A model generated the notes under the pieces. The model saw only the letters and a program-made list of their open reading frames with translations. It had not been told where the DNA came from and did no database searches. A stretch of DNA of 64,000 bases from assembly GCF_030272615.1 (NCBI RefSeq), contig NC_081406.1, forward strand, positions 403,014,939 to 403,078,938, in the 5' to 3' direction. Position numbers and translations under genes: made by a program. Source of the stretch: Cryptomeria japonica (Eukaryota; Streptophyta; Pinopsida; Cupressales; Cupressaceae). The number at the start of each line of letters is the position of its first letter. Positions within the stretch are counted from its first letter, which is position 1. This document shows positions 22,601-35,389 of the stretch, piece by piece.

Positions 22601-23710
22601 CCAGGGCTCAATTTTTTGCCAAAGTATAAAGTGTTATATGTTTTCGGAAAGCTCTCAGAGTGAGGAATCTGATTATGAGGTTAATTTTGACAAATGTGGG
22701 ATATTTTGGAAGTAGTTTCTACGGGAACAAAATTCAGTTAGAGGGGAGACACTTGGCAATTTTCATTGTAGATTTGATTCTCTTCCCTCTCCTTTTTATT
22801 CCCCATTCTTCTCAATTGTAGGGGTTCCAGTTTTTGAGAGATTTGCTCCAAGGGAGAAATCCGAAATTGCAGGTTCCAGTGATGGCATCCTTTTATCAAT
22901 GCAAATGACAGTGTGTTCATCTATGTTTTCAGTGTTGTCTTTACTGTAGGTTTAGTTTCAGTTTGCAGGTTCACACATATGCAAGGCATGTGTGAGTTTC
23001 CATGAAATTGTCTCCAAAATGTACTCAGATTCATATAATTTCATATTATCAAGGATAATTTGAGTTGTCTCTTTTAGATTTCTCTAAGAGTGTAATGTTG
23101 TCTTTTGGGTATTCCTCAAGGAAGGATTTAAATCCTAAAACCCAGCATTAATGATTTTGAATGCATATTGGATATCTACATATAAGTATGGTTTTGTGAC
23201 AGAGCAGAGGATTGTATTAATGTAAGGCATTGATACATGAAAATTCAATGTTGAAAAGAACTTGCATCTGAGATTTCTCATCCAGTTTTATGCATGACTC
23301 TGTGGCCTGGATAAGGCACTGGTCTCTTGTAATATTGAAAGGTTGTCAAAACACCATTTTAAAATCCAAAATCAGAATATCTTTTTATATTTTATGTTAT
23401 GTGGAAGTGTCCCTCCATATCATGATTCAAAATGTTGAGTTGCAAGTGTGGATCTAGCCCATCTGCAGTTAACTCTTAGTTTTTGAACCTTTTGAGATCC
23501 ATTTGCTTTTGATTGATGCAGTCTTGTGTGTAATAGGTCTGATTAAATGCATCAAAGGTATACCCGCCTAGGTTTTGCAGAGCCTGAAGAGTAGAAGGAT
23601 TCATATCCTTGTCATGTTGTCCAAGCCCTGAGGTGTTTCATTGATTGAGATTGGCTATCTCATAGATAGATTTGCAGGTATACTTGGGTTATCACTTTTG
23701 GTGAACAACA
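19625..23710. mobile_element. 4.1-kb insertion with LTR-like ends, probable giant solo LTR
   Basis: It begins TGTTGGGATTG, ends GGTGAACAACA and is flanked by exact CTTTG duplications (19620-19624 and 23711-23715). Removing it rejoins copia-1 LTR sequence that is contiguous at 29529-29580. No internal ORF, primer-binding site or second terminal copy is seen, so the simplest reading is a solo LTR of unusual length, such as those of Ogre/Tat-type elements. A non-autonomous DNA of another kind with TG..CA ends is less likely. It contains a GC-rich GTGGC repeat tract at 22290-22480. Confidence 0.75.
22290..22480. repeat. GC-rich degenerate GTGGCAGTCCAG repeat
   Basis: Imperfect units of GGTGGCAGTCCAG, GGTGGCACACAG, CGTGGCGGCCAAGTGGCAGTG and GGTGGTGGTGAGG occur in a row, ending with CCGCCACGTGGC. 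It is the most GC-rich stretch of the inserted DNA and includes several CACGT cores (22287, 22473) of the kind bound by plant bZIP/bHLH factors. This could be a promoter part of the LTR. Confidence 0.5.
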
Positions 23711-24332
23711 CTTTGGTCCACATGTATTGTTGTAGTGTGTGAGGTTATTATTTTGTTAAGGGTTTAGCTGACCTATATTTCATGGATTGATGACTTGTAT
23801 AAATGAATGCAATAATCATTATGACATTTAGTAGTAAGGAAGTTGTGCGAAGTTATGCGAAGAAGTGTGTTGCAGAAGATTTGACAGTGAGTTTAAATGG
23901 AACTGTACTTAGGCATTTGGAGATGTATTTTCATAGTTCATGTAATCTATATTGTTGTTCAAATTATTTTGTAAGTTGGTGAGACTTCTTATAAGACTGT
24001 GAGCCTTCCCTAAGGGTTGTAGCCCTTTATGGGTTTCTTGTTTGACCGGTGAGTTCTAGGCACTGTGTCTGAATGCATGTGCATTCTCCATTGTAATATT
24101 TCACTTACTCCTAATAGGGTATTATCTCATTGTGGGTAGGTTCCCACCATGGTTTTTCCCTTAACTGAGTTTTCCATGTCAAAAATCTTGGTGTTATGTG
24201 TGTTATTGATGTGGTGTTGTTTCATGCTTTAATTGCTAATTATTAAATCTAATTTATGGTTTAAGTTGCAGTAAGTTTTTGTGTAAACTAATTCACCCCC
24301 CCCTCTCTCAGTTTGTTGCATTGTTGCCAACA
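23711..24332 (+). repeat. 3' portion of copia-1 5' LTR
   Basis: Matches 29548-30215, including AGGTTATTATTTTGTTAAGG, the CCACCATGGTTTTTCCC block (about 24146), the C-rich CACCCCCCCC tract and the terminal TTGTTGCCAACA. Confidence 0.9.
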
Positions 24333-24334
24333 AT

Positions 24335-24346
24335 TGGTATCAGAGC
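24335..24346 (+). promoter_or_regulatory. primer-binding site of copia-1 (initiator tRNA-Met)
   Basis: TGGTATCAGAGC, complementary to the 3' end of plant initiator tRNA-Met, lies two bases after the LTR end. Confidence 0.9.
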
Positions 24347-24389
24347 TAGATCCTCCAAAAGAAGCTTGACCGCTTGAGGAGATCTGGGA

Positions 24390-25258
24390 TAGCAACCTTT
24401 ACTTTCAAGAAGGATAGTCTAAGATTTGATGGAACAAACTACACTCTCTGGAAAAGCTGGAAGCAATGTCATTTGAGATGCATTGGAGAATAATATTGGA
24501 AAAGTACTAAGAATGTAGATAGCATTCCTGAGAATTGTCCTACTACTCCAAATGAGATAAAGGAAGCAAAATTCAATATTAGAGCTAAGGAAGCTTTATT
24601 GAGCACCTTGACAAATTTTGAAATGACTAATGTGATGGACATAGAGACTGCTCATGAAACTGAATAGAATCAGAGACCTTGCATGAAGGTGATAGGCATG
24701 TGAAGATTGCTAAGTTGCAGAGCTTGAAGGGTAAATAGGAGAACTTGAAGATGAGTGAAGATGTGAACATTACTTCTTTTATGCAGAAAGTGAATAAGCT
24801 TGTCTGTGGAATCCAATGTGATGGTGGAGTATTAGAATAATATGAGATCCTTGCCTCTTGCTTACAAACATAAAGCTACTTCTATTGATGAGATCTGGAC
24901 TATGACAAATGTGACAAGAGACATGTTGATTGGTAAACTTGCTACTTTTGAGCTAAGTGAGTTTGGAGACTCTCCTCCTAAGACTGAATTTGCATTCAAA
25001 GCTATTGTTTCTCGGAAGTAGAGATATGATCCAAGAGAAAGTTATACAAGAATATCCAAAATTGAGAAAGAGATGGAAGATGAAGAAAGAGATCTTGAGG
25101 ATCTTGAAGCACTTAATGCCAGAAGATTGCCTAAAGGTGTCAGCAAGTATGAAGGAAAGTTACCTCTTAAATCTTTTTCATGTAATAAGATAGGACATCT
25201 TGCATCAAGGTGTTCGGAAAGAGATAGAAATCCTAAGAAGCCATATAAGCCTAAATAT
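24390..25258 (+). pseudogene. gag: copia-1 Gag, degenerate
   Basis: It starts with a copia Gag signature (SLRFDGTNYTLWKSWKQCH, about 24418-24474) and continues through an Asn/Glu-rich helical region. It ends in a damaged zinc knuckle, FSCNKIGHLASRC at about 25171-25211, whose first Cys has become Ser, followed by a Lys/Pro-rich tail. Several stops and at least two frame changes (near 24660-24850 and 25020-25080) disable it. Confidence 0.75.
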
Positions 25259-28200
25259 CAGAAAAAGTGTTATTATGCTGTTGATGAAGGTGTGACATGT
25301 GATGAGTCAAATAAAGGAAATTCGGGAGATGAATTTATGTTCATTTTTATCAAGGAAGATGATCCTTTAACTATAGATTCTACAAGTTGCACTAATGAGG
25401 AGAAAAATTTGGCTGCTAAAGTTGAGGAGAAAGATGAATGGGTAATTGATAGTGGTTACTCTTATCATACGACAGGTGATAATAGTAAATTTGTAAATTT
25501 GGAAAAGTATGATGGTGGTATAGTAAGATTTAATGATAACAAAGCTTTTGTAATCCATGGCAGAGGTTCTATTTCTCTTTATGGTAAGCACAATACTGAT
25601 AATGTATGGTATGTTGAAGGTTTAAAGATTAATATTTTGAGTGTTGGTCACATGGTTGATAAAGGATATAACGTGCAATTCAAGAATGGCAAATGTGAGA
25701 TCTTGAGTAGCTTTGGAACTAAGATTGCATCAGGTACAAAGACTAAAGGTAATATCTTTCACTTGAACATTGATGGTATAAGTTGCCTGATTGCTCATAT
25801 TGATGAAAGTTGGTTATGACATAGAAGAATGTGTCATGCAAATTTTGATTACATGGTTAAGATAAGCTCTACTCAAGCAGTGAGATATCTACCGAAGTTA
25901 ATAAATCCTTCTAATCTGGTATGTAAGGAATGCCAATTAGGGAAGCAGACAAGATTTACTTATAAGAGAAAATAGTATAATTCTAATATATTGTTGGATC
26001 TTGTGCATACTTCTATGTGTGGTCCTTCTAGAGTAAGAAGCTTGCAGGGTGACACGTATTTCATATTGATGATTGATGATTATTCAAGAATGATGTGGGT
26101 TACCTTCTTAAGGGAGAAGTCTAAAGCATTGGAGAAGTTCAATATTTTCAAAGCTATGGTTGAAACTAAGACTAGATTGAAGCTAAAGTATCTGAGAATC
26201 TGACAGAGGTGGAGAATTCACTTCTGGTGATTTTAATGCATATTTTGAAGAGAATGGAGTTAAGAGACAGTTATTTTCTCCTAGGACACCATGACAAAAT
26301 GATGTTGTAGAGAGAAAGAATAGAACAATTCAACAAGCTACTAGAACCATGATGACTGAAAGAAATGTTTCACATGTGTATTGGAGAGAAGTTGTAAGTA
26401 CTCCAGTATATACTCTTAACTGGGTAAATGTCAATGGCGATACTGGTAAGACTCCTTATGAGTTATGGTTGGTCATGCCCCTACTATTAGATATTTCAAA
26501 AAATTTGGAACTAGATGTTATATCAAAAGAGATCAAGATATTGGAAAGTTTGATGCTAGATGTGATGAAGGAATCTTTCTTTTTTATTCTACTAGAAGTA
26601 AGGCCTACCAGTGTTATAATAAAATATTGAGAAAGATGGTTGAGTGTACTAATGTGAAGGTTGATGAAGGTAATGTAAGACAGATCAGATCTTGTGGATA
26701 TGATTTTGATGATCAGGATGTTAGTTTAGATAAAGGAAAATAAATGCATACCCAAGGTCAAGTTTAGATTGATACGAAAAAGTCAGAGAATGAAGAGAAA
26801 GGTGCAAATTCTTATGCAGAAGAAAGAGTTAAAGAGCCTAAAATTCAAGAAAATCCTAAAACTCACATGTATGTGAGGTTGAATCATTCAGAAAATCAGA
26901 TTATTGGTGATAAGAATAAAGATGTGATGACTAGGAGAAGACTTGCTAAAGAAACTTGTTTGATTTTTAAAATTGAACCTAAAAATGTTGATGAAGCATG
27001 TAAAGATGAAATTGAATTAAAGCTATGGAAGAAGAATTGAATCGGATTGAGAAAAATGATACATGGATTCTTGTTCCTAGACCTAAGGATAAAAATGTAA
27101 TTGGAACTAAATGGGTATTCCAAAATAAGTTGAATGAACAAGGTGAAGTTGTTCAAAATAAATCTACACTTGTTTGTAAAGGTTATTCACAGATGGAAGG
27201 AATTAATTATGAGGATACTTTTTCTCCAGCAACTAGAATTGAAGTTGTTAGATAATTTCTTGCCTATCCTGCTCACAAAGATTACAAGTTTTACCAGATG
27301 GATGTCAAATCAACCTTTCTTAATGGTGAATTGGAAGAAGAATTCTACATTGAGCAACTGGATGGATTTCAACTGACAAATAAAAAAGACATGGTTTGTC
27401 GGTTGAAAAAAACATTATAGATTGAAGCAAGGCCCTAGAGCCTGGTATGCCAGATTGGATAAATATTTGATGAAGCTTGGATTCAATAAAGGTACTAATG
27501 ACAATAATTTTTATTTCATGATTGAACAGAATAACATTTTGATTGTTGAAGTTTTTGTTGATGACATTATCTTTGGAGGAATGATTGCCCATGTAAGAAA
27601 TTTGTTGAAGAGATACTAAGATGTCTATGATTGGTGAGATAAAATTCTTTCTGGGATTGCAAATTACTCAGTTAGATAAAGGTATTTTCATATCTTAGTT
27701 TAAGTGTGTGAAGGAATTGTTGAAGAAATTTTGTTTTGAGGACTCTAAACCAGTTGGTGCACCTATGGTGATCGGATGTAAGTTAACAAAGGATGATGAT
27801 TCTCCGAAAGCTAATTAGACTAGATATAGATCTATGATTGGTGGATTGTTGTATTTGACTCAGACTAGACCTAATAAAATGAACGTTGTGTGTCATGTTG
27901 CTCGATTTTAAGTTGATCCTAAGGAATCTCATGTTATTGCTAAAAAAGGATATTTAAAGATTTGAAAGAGACAATTGATTCTAGTTTGTGGTATCCTAAG
28001 AATGATGGCTTTACTTTTAGTGCTTTTACAGATGTTGATTGGGCAGGTGATGTTGATAATCAAAAGAGTACTAATAGTGGTGCATTATTTTTGAATAAGA
28101 AGTTGGTCTCTTGGGCAAGTAAGAAGCATAATTTTATTTCTTTATCTATTGCAGAGGTTGAATACATTGTTGTTGCTAGCAATTGTACTCAGATAATTTG

Positions 28201-28471
28201 GATGAAGCAGATGTTGAAGGATATAGGAGTTATTTATGATGATCATATTGCTATATATTGTGATAGTTCAAGTGCTATGAATATTTCAAAGAATCTGGTG
28301 TTGCATTCCAAAACAAAGCATGTATTAATCAAGTTTCATTTCTTGAGAGAGAAGGTGAATGAGAAAGAAGTTAGATTGGAGTGTGTATCTACAAAGGAAC
28401 AGATTGCAGACATCTTTATGAAGCCTTTTCCTAAAGTTACTTTTGATTATCTCATAGAGAAGTTAGGGTGA
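25259..28471 (+). pseudogene. copia-1 Pol (PR-INT-RT-RH), degenerate
   Basis: Copia order is clear. Protease has EWVIDSGYSYHTTGD (about 25438-25482). The integrase zinc-binding domain has HRRMCHANF and CKECQLGKQ (about 25821-25950). The integrase core has LVHTSMCGPSR and FILMIDDYSRMMWV (about 25998-26103). RT has [32 protein letters not shown] and the catalytic FVDDIIF (about 27554). RNase H has DVDWAGDVDNQKSTNSG (about 28033) and AIYCDSSSAMN, ending TAG-like at 28469-28471 (TGA). More than ten stops and frame shifts around 27000, 27250 and 27415 show it is old. The RNase H segment 27962-28471 is intact for 169 codons. Confidence 0.85.
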
Positions 28472-28565
28472 TTGCCCCTCCTGATGAGAACCAAGATGCA
28501 TCGATTTGCATTAGTCAGGTGAACTTCACAGAGATATTTTGTGATATGGATTGATGAGTGAGGCT

Positions 28566-28844
28566 ACTACTTAGGGGGAGTAGTTAGTGTTGGTGTTCAA
28601 TGGTTCAGTTATATAGATTTCTGGAGAGAGAATCTTGATTCATGAGCCTTTTTCATTGATGTCAAAGGGGGAGAGAAGAATGTGAAAAAAATTGTGGGAC
28701 AAGATATTTTTTGTGATTTGAGTTGTTTGTCAAAAGGGGAGTTGATCCTTGTGATTTTGGGGGAGATTGTTGTGAATTGGTTTGTTTCTTTCTATTGATT
28801 TTTTTTCACATTCATATGTTTCTATCAATGCTAAAGGGGGAGAT
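28566..28844 (+). promoter_or_regulatory. multiple polypurine tracts of copia-1
   Basis: Five related tracts are seen: CTTAGGGGGAGTAG (about 28570), CAAAGGGGGAGAGAAG (about 28664), CAAAAGGGGAG (about 28732), TTTTGGGGGAGATTG (about 28756) and the LTR-abutting CTAAAGGGGGAGAT (28831-28844). Repeated PPT copies before the 3' LTR are a known hallmark of Sireviruses, supporting that assignment. Confidence 0.7.
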
Positions 28845-30215
28845 TGTTGGATGTTGCTAAGAAGTTTGTTGGAATAGTGTGTTGTCATTGATGTCAACAT
28901 ATTCTTCTGTGTATTCTAGTGTTGCAGTCAGGTTGGATGAGTTGGTTTAGCCTGTATGTTGTAGATAAGCTGATGCAGATTAATGTGTTTTGAGATACTT
29001 ATCTCTAGTAGAAGTTTCAGAGGTTCACATGCTTATTTGATCGAGTTATGAGGTTTGATATTGAAGATGTTATTCAGTTGTTTGTGTTATTTGGTATTCT
29101 GGTTTGTGCTCCGTATTGCTCCAGAATTGCAATATCTTTAGTTGTGAATGTGTGGGATGTATTATGGATATTGATGTGTGTCCTCAGTTTGATTGGTTCA
29201 TGATTTGGAAATCCACAAGAGAATCTTTTAGGTTGAGAGCCAGTTATGTTGGTGTTCTTGAGCTTCGATAGAGAGATGATGATGATTTTAGTGATCCGAG
29301 TTGTTGCGGTTGTTGTGGGGTAATTCATGTTGCTTGTGAATGTTTCTAGATCATGTTCTATGTGTATTGGTGTTTTGCATTGATTATTATGCATGTGATT
29401 GAAGATTTTCCTTTACCGGTGATGTTATTCATGTTATGCAACATTTATGATATGGTAGTGTGTTATGGATGATCAAGGCGTAATTCTTGGAGGTGTTTCA
29501 TATTTGTGGTGGTTGTTTAGGTCCAGATTATGTTTTAGTCGACATTGCTTTGGTCCACAAGTATTGTTGTAGCAGGTGAGGTTATTATTTTGTTAAGGGT
29601 TTAGTTGACCTATATTTCATGGATTGATGACTTGTATAAATGAATGTAATAATCATTGTGAGTGATCATGTTGTGTGTGAATATTGTATCATTCATTCAG
29701 TAGCAGGGAAGTTGTGCAAAGTTATGTGAAGAAGTGTGTTGCAAAATATTTGACAATGAGTTTAACCGGAACTGTACCCAAGCATATGGAGATGTTATTT
29801 TCATAGTTTATGTAATTTGGATTGTTGTCCAAATGCTTTTTGTAAGTCAGTGAGACTTTCTGTAAGGCAATGAGCGAGCCTTCCCTAAGGGTTCTAGCTC
29901 TTTCTGGGTTTCTTGTTTGAGTTGTGACATCTAGGTAGTGTGCCAAAATGCATGTGCATTTCCCATTGTAATATTTCACTTACTCCTAATAGGGTATTAT
30001 CTCATTGTGGGTAGGTTCCCACCATGGTTTTTCCCTTAACCGGGCTTTCCACGTCAAAAATCTTGGTGTTATGTGTGTTATTGATGTGGTGTTGTTTCAT
30101 GCCTTAACTTTAATTATCAGATTCGATTTGTGGTTTAAGTTATAGTAAGTTTTTGTGCAAACAGATTCACCCCCCCCCACCCCTCCCCTCTCAATTTGTT
30201 GCATTGTTGCCAACA
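28845..30215 (+). repeat. copia-1 3' LTR (1,371 bp)
   Basis: Starts TGTTGGATGTTGC right after the polypurine tract and ends TTGTTGCCAACA. The inner 29548-30215 matches the 5' LTR part at 23711-24332. CCACCATGGTTTTTCCC near 30020 is a block shared with other copia LTRs in this window. Confidence 0.9.
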
Positions 30216-31079
30216 AATGGGTGTTCAAGAAAAATATTGGTTCAAATGGAATCATTGAGAAGTATAAAGCAAGGTTGGTTGCAAAAGGCTACTCTCAGGT
30301 TGAGGGTGTTGATTATGGCAAGATATTTTCTTCTATTGCAAAAATGACATCTATTAGATCTTTGCTTTCTATAGCTACTGCTTATGATTTAGAGGTTGAG
30401 CAAATGGATGTGAAAATTGCTTTCCTTCATGGTGATCTAGAGGAGGATATTTATATGACTTTGTCGGAGCACTATATGGTGAAAGGTAAAAGTAATTTGG
30501 TTTGTAAATTAAAGAAATATTTGTATGGCCTCAAACAGAGTCATAGGATGTGGTACCAGAAATTTGATACATATGTGTTGAGTTTGGGATTTGAGTGTTC
30601 TAAATCAAATCATTGTGTTTATTATAAATCTGATGGTGAATATTTCATGTACATTGCATTGTATGTTGATGATATGTTATTCATTGGTAAAGGGAAACGT
30701 ATGATTTTAGAACTAAAGTCTCAGCTCACTACTAAATTTAAAATGAAAGATCTTTGTGCTAGAAAGCACATTATTGGGATGGAAATTAGAATAGATAGAG
30801 TGAACTGAAAGCTTTGTCTAGGCCAGAGTAAGTATATGAATTCATTTTTGTGGAGGTTGAACATGCAGGATTGTAGACCATTATGTGTTCCTTTTGTAGT
30901 TAGAACAAAATTATCTACTTCAGATTGTCCTACATACCCATTGGATATGGAAGACATGAGCTCAGTACCTTACCAAAGTGCAGTTGGAAGTTTGATGTAT
31001 GCTATGCTCTGTACCAGACCAGGTATTGCCTAAGTCATGGGAGTTCTTTCCAGATATATGTCTAATCCTAGTAGAGTTC
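30216..31079 (+). pseudogene. copia-2 reverse transcriptase
   Basis: It starts inside the RT at WVFKKNIG and has EKYKARLVAKGYSQVEGVDY, LEVEQMDVKIAFLHGDLEE, LYGLKQSHRMWYQKFDTYV, the catalytic YVDDM at 30662-30676, and after a TGA (about 30807) SVPYQSAVGSLMYAMLCTRPGIA. An in-frame TAA near 31030 is followed by MGVLSRYMSNPSRV. Translation stops matching copia at the AGTTC of 31075-31079, where the solo LTR was inserted. Open for 217 codons from 30155. Confidence 0.9.
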
Positions 31080-31156
31080 TATTAGCAATTTGGAGGAATT
31101 GATTATGTGTTGCATTGATATTTTGTCATTGATGTCAACACTAGCTTCTTTGGTTG

Positions 31157-32170
31157 TGTTGGTTCCCAAAACCACAGATTGGAAAACTTAAGGGTTTGCC
31201 AAATCCTCCACTAATCCAACTAGCCTTGGCCAATGAACAGGGATGGTTGAAGACCAAATCCCTCTACACTTAAGGCTCCACTGAACCTAGGTGGGTATAC
31301 CTTTTCCTCTCAAGCACAAAAGAGATTATTTAAAGTGGATTTAAACTTTTTAGCAAATTACAAAAATTGGCAAATGTTGTTCTGCAAAATATGCTTTATT
31401 ATGTGCTTTAAGTAAATGCCTTTGAAAAGAAATGAAAATGATTATAACTGTAGATTGGGAATAAGTATGCTTTCAGGACTTAAAAGAAATATGTAAAGAT
31501 CAGTTCATATAAAATTCAGGGAGAATGTTTCTTTATCAAGGACCTTGAATGCATGACCAACCAAAACCTTAAAAGATAAATAGCAGACCAGTGCCTCTAT
31601 CCAAGGGTATCTATGACACTTTGTGGATAGAAAATTCCATCAACTCCTACGACAATATTAAACATAAACTATGAAGGTTTCAATATGTGTTACATAACAA
31701 ATGAAGAACCCAATATCACAATTAATGTAACAACATGTGATGGCACATCATAGCAAATCATACAACAGATTTATCAAGAGGACAAAATAACTCATCAACA
31801 TGCAAGTATGCACAATACTTAGGAAAAGAAACAATGAACCTTCATATATTAGTCCTTAAGAGATGGTTGTATACACAAGCTTCACTTGAAAATACTCCAT
31901 TACAGTTTGTTTGCATAAAAAGACACCTCTCTATTCTATAGACTTCCCTAATACATATATCTTACAGTCCTGCCAGGCAGTGTATATTTCTTGATGCTAG
32001 CTCCCTCTTACATACAAAATGTCTCATTATAAATATATATATGCTAAGAGATACGAATTAAAGGACACACCCTTTCATTATCCTAAACAACTAACTAAAC
32101 AGTAACTAAACATCCTAACTAAATTATCAATTACATTACAAACAAAAAACCAAGCAATGACTTAATTCTT
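31157..32170. other. left (3') non-coding end of the minus-strand element
   Basis: No ORF and no match to the right-hand terminal block. AT-rich, with short A-runs. It could be the 3' UTR plus a diverged or different LTR. Confidence 0.4.
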
Positions 32171-35053
32171 TCAATCCAGCCAGTGTCCGCACTTCTGAAT
32201 ATGTTGTAGATAGCCTAGGTCTTTGTAATTTGTTGCGTTGAAGATCGCATCCTTGGCTGCATTCTTGATCATGTAAAGATTCTCAAACTAGTTCACAGTG
32301 TCATTCATATCAAGGATATATGTTTTGGCAATGGCTTCGGTTGCACTAAGTAAAGACTTACACTCATAAAGCCATATAGTCTTATCTTTAATTACTCCTG
32401 CATCATCTACCAAATGGGGAACCCCACGTTGAACAATCTACTGGCACTCGTCAAATTCCAACTTCAATTCCTTTGCAGCTTCCTCATGTGTGACAAGAAG
32501 ACCTTGAACCTTCCTTTTCACCTTTTCTTTAGTCGATGCATCTTGCAACATCAGGTTGAGTCTATCTTGAATTCTGGTGTGTGAAACCATATTGTCCATG
32601 TTCCTCTAATATACACCCCAGAACTCATCCAACGCATTCTCCAAATTCTCATATCTCTTATTCAACAAAACACAAGCGGTGTCAACCCTAATGCTTTTCA
32701 TCTCCCTCTTCAACTTAGTATGCTCATAAGCCAATTTTTTGAATTTCTTCTTCCATTGACCTCCTGAATCAATAATTTGAGGGATCAGATTCCCACTCCT
32801 CTTAAGGGTTTCTTCATATAAGGCCTTGTATTTATTCTTCTCTACTATCTCATGCTTCATTTGGGCATTATTGAATTTTGAAATATTAATACCTATATCA
32901 GTCGTGACCATAGGGTCTACTTCTCCAACTTTCAGGGTCATCATGTGACCAAATGCTTTGTCCACATCTATGATTTTTGGCCTTTTAATGGGAGGGTATA
33001 AGGCCCACAACAACGTTTCTTCCTCATTTGGATCGTACCTTGATCCAATAAAAATGTCTTTTACTCCCTGGATATTCAATTTTATATCCTTATTATCTGA
33101 GTTCAGCAAAGAATCAAAGATAAACGAGGTACTCAGGTCCCAACCTAGAAACATAATTATTCTAGACTCTACTAGTAGTTGTCTCCCCTTTTGTGGGGTC
33201 ATAGTCTCAACTTCTGTGTCAATATCTTCCTTCAATCTCTTCTTCATTTCTGCCTCATTTTTCAGGGGTAATATTTGGCACTGCTTCCCTTAACTTCTTA
33301 CGCTTGAAATGGTATAGGAATGATTTGAACTCTTTAGACTTTATAAATCGATCATCTGACACAAAAGAAACATGCTCTGTCATTATTTCATCTATTTCTG
33401 CCTTCAGTGCAATGATGAGCCTATCTTGTGCTTCTGGATCCTTTTCTTTCTCAGGTGCCTGGAGCTTGGAAACAACCTCGTTCTCCCCTAAATCACTTTG
33501 GGCTAGTTCTTCCTCCATGTTTTCTAATCTCTACCTTCTCTCCTCTAGTTTTTTCTCCAAGGTTTCCATAACATCCGCCAGTTCTTCCACCTCCTTATTT
33601 CTAAACATGTCTTCAAATTCATCCTCTTGATGAAGATAGTCTCCCAACTCTTGCCTCTTCCTACTTGCATGGATGTAACCCTCATGATCATAATGTGTCC
33701 TAGACACATGCTGGAACAGGTTGTATTCATCCACCAACTTCCTATCAATGGCTTCATATACTTTAGTAGATACAATTTTAAGTCCTGGAAGTGAAGTGTA
33801 CCAGGGAGGAAGGCTTGCTTGTGTGCACCTCCAAAATGCTTGGCATTAGAAACACTTAATTGCCTTACAATTTCCAAAAAAACAATCCTCTCTGGTGCAG
33901 GTTTTGGTAGCACATAGGGATAACCCTCAAATCCATAGCATCGAATAAAAGTGAAGTTTTGGCATGAATACCAATCACCCCAATTGTGATTGACGTTTGG
34001 ATTTTTATGCTCATGAGGCCTAAGAAATTTCTCAACATCCTCTGAAAATGATCCCTGCAGAGGTTCACCAAAGAGAAAGAAAATTGGTTTAACAAAGAAT
34101 TCCTCAAATTTGAGGTAATGGGAATTCACAAATTTGTAATCCTAGAGGGAAACCCATAACTGCACGGGTTGATCCTGACCATTCTTCCCTACTATATTTA
34201 CATTGAAACCTTCTGGCCACAATCCCCTGAATCTCCCATAAAATAAAATAATATGCATTAATAGTGAATGGTGCTTGAAATGCTTGTCTGGATTATCTTT
34301 CAAGTTCATGAAGCCTTCATGCAATCTGTCCACCAGGTATGAGGCAAAATCAAAAGCTCTAGGCTCATGTCTCTGGATATCTGCCGCTAAAACCAATGGT
34401 CCTATGTTTGCCACATCAGGAGCTTCAACTCCTCCAACCTGGCCACAAGCCATATATGTATATTGTAGGTACTTCTTAAAAATAGTCATGTCATAAGGAG
34501 GACCATCTTCCTCTGTTAGCCTCCCCTTTTCTTCTTTGTGGATAGCGAGGTTCCAACCCTGATATGTTGTATCCATTTTCTTGTATTCCTCTTCCAAATC
34601 CACAAATGATAAGGGCAATTTTGCCTCTAGATCTACTGCAAAAACTTCCTAAATTGTGGCTACAGCAAAATGAACAAAAGCAGTCCCATCGGGCAACAAA
34701 ATGCATCATTTGTTTGCATCATAGTGTCTTACTACGAGCTTCAACAAATCAATATCTACAAAAACATTAGGTACCACAAGTTTACCTAAATTAGTGTTCC
34801 ATGGGTTTGAAATTGGCATAGGCTCATCCCTGCGGAGGTAATGAAAAAGAAATAGCTTATGCCCTCGCACTGTTGTGAGTACATCTCCAATTTCTCTGTA
34901 CCTTTCCTCCAACTGCTCACGAATAGGCACATTCACCTTAGCTCTATGTGACCTAGCTCCTGGAGAGCCCATCTGATCTATCATATCTTGGTTTAGCTTT
35001 CTTCGAGCCTCACTGACTTCACCATTAGATTTTTTCGTCGCGGTACTGGACAC
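32171..35053 (-). pseudogene. ORF-C: large non-gag/pol ORF of the minus-strand element, homologue of ORF-A
   Basis: Starts at ATG 35051-35053 and runs about 960 codons to TGA at 32171. It is in one frame to about 33780, shifted to about 33255, then back, with stops near 34700, 34650, 34140, 32606 and two more. The N-terminal globular part contains VFVDIDLLKLVVRHYDANK, then FKHHSLLMHIILFYG, then TFIRCYGFEGYPYVLPK and RIVFLEIVRQL. These align with ORF-A in the same order (PQSLQASEFIMTIASFYN, then TYIRVSGF...LLEYVRQL). A Glu/Lys-rich coiled-coil-like half follows (about 33740-32171), as in ORF-A. No transmembrane, protease, RT or zinc-knuckle motif is seen. It is the only ORF of its element, in the leader-proximal position. 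Function unknown. Confidence 0.7.
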
Positions 35054-35389
35054 TTCTACAACCTTTCACTTCCCTTTTGAGCTTGACCCTTCCATCTCTC
35101 CAAAATTCTTCACTCTATGCTTAGTAGCTCATAATATTTTCTCAATAAACACCTAATATCTTTTGCAATAGCTCTGTGTGAAATACTGTTATGCAACACT
35201 GGTTATATATTTCAGGAAGTCCAATCTTGTACTCACTTACCACAATATTTGAAGGATTTGCTTCATGTGGTGACAAACCTACTCAATAGATGCATTTAAT
35301 TGAAGCCATTATGTCAGTTTTTCACATCAAGACCTCCAATGGCTAATCAGCGAGACTTTTCCCGATGATTCAATTGCTTGGCACCATTT

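Larger units (their letters stand above)
19601..30215 (+). mobile_element. copia-1: Sirevirus-like Ty1/copia retrotransposon, 5' truncated and interrupted
   Basis: The internal region 24333-28844 carries PBS, gag and pol in copia order (PR-INT-RT-RH), several polypurine tracts and a complete 3' LTR. The 5' LTR survives as 19601-19624 plus 23711-24332, split by a 4.1-kb insertion; its first 680 bp are missing. The 3' LTR ends at 30215 inside the RT of another copia element (copia-2), so copia-1 is the younger. The 5' half of copia-2 is missing on the left side, indicating one deletion that removed both, with a breakpoint at 19600/19601. Confidence 0.85.

Noticed and set aside
32958-33630. Plus-strand open frames opposite ORF-C
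   Set aside because: They are shadows of the minus-strand ORF, with Ser/Leu/Phe-rich noise composition and no motif.
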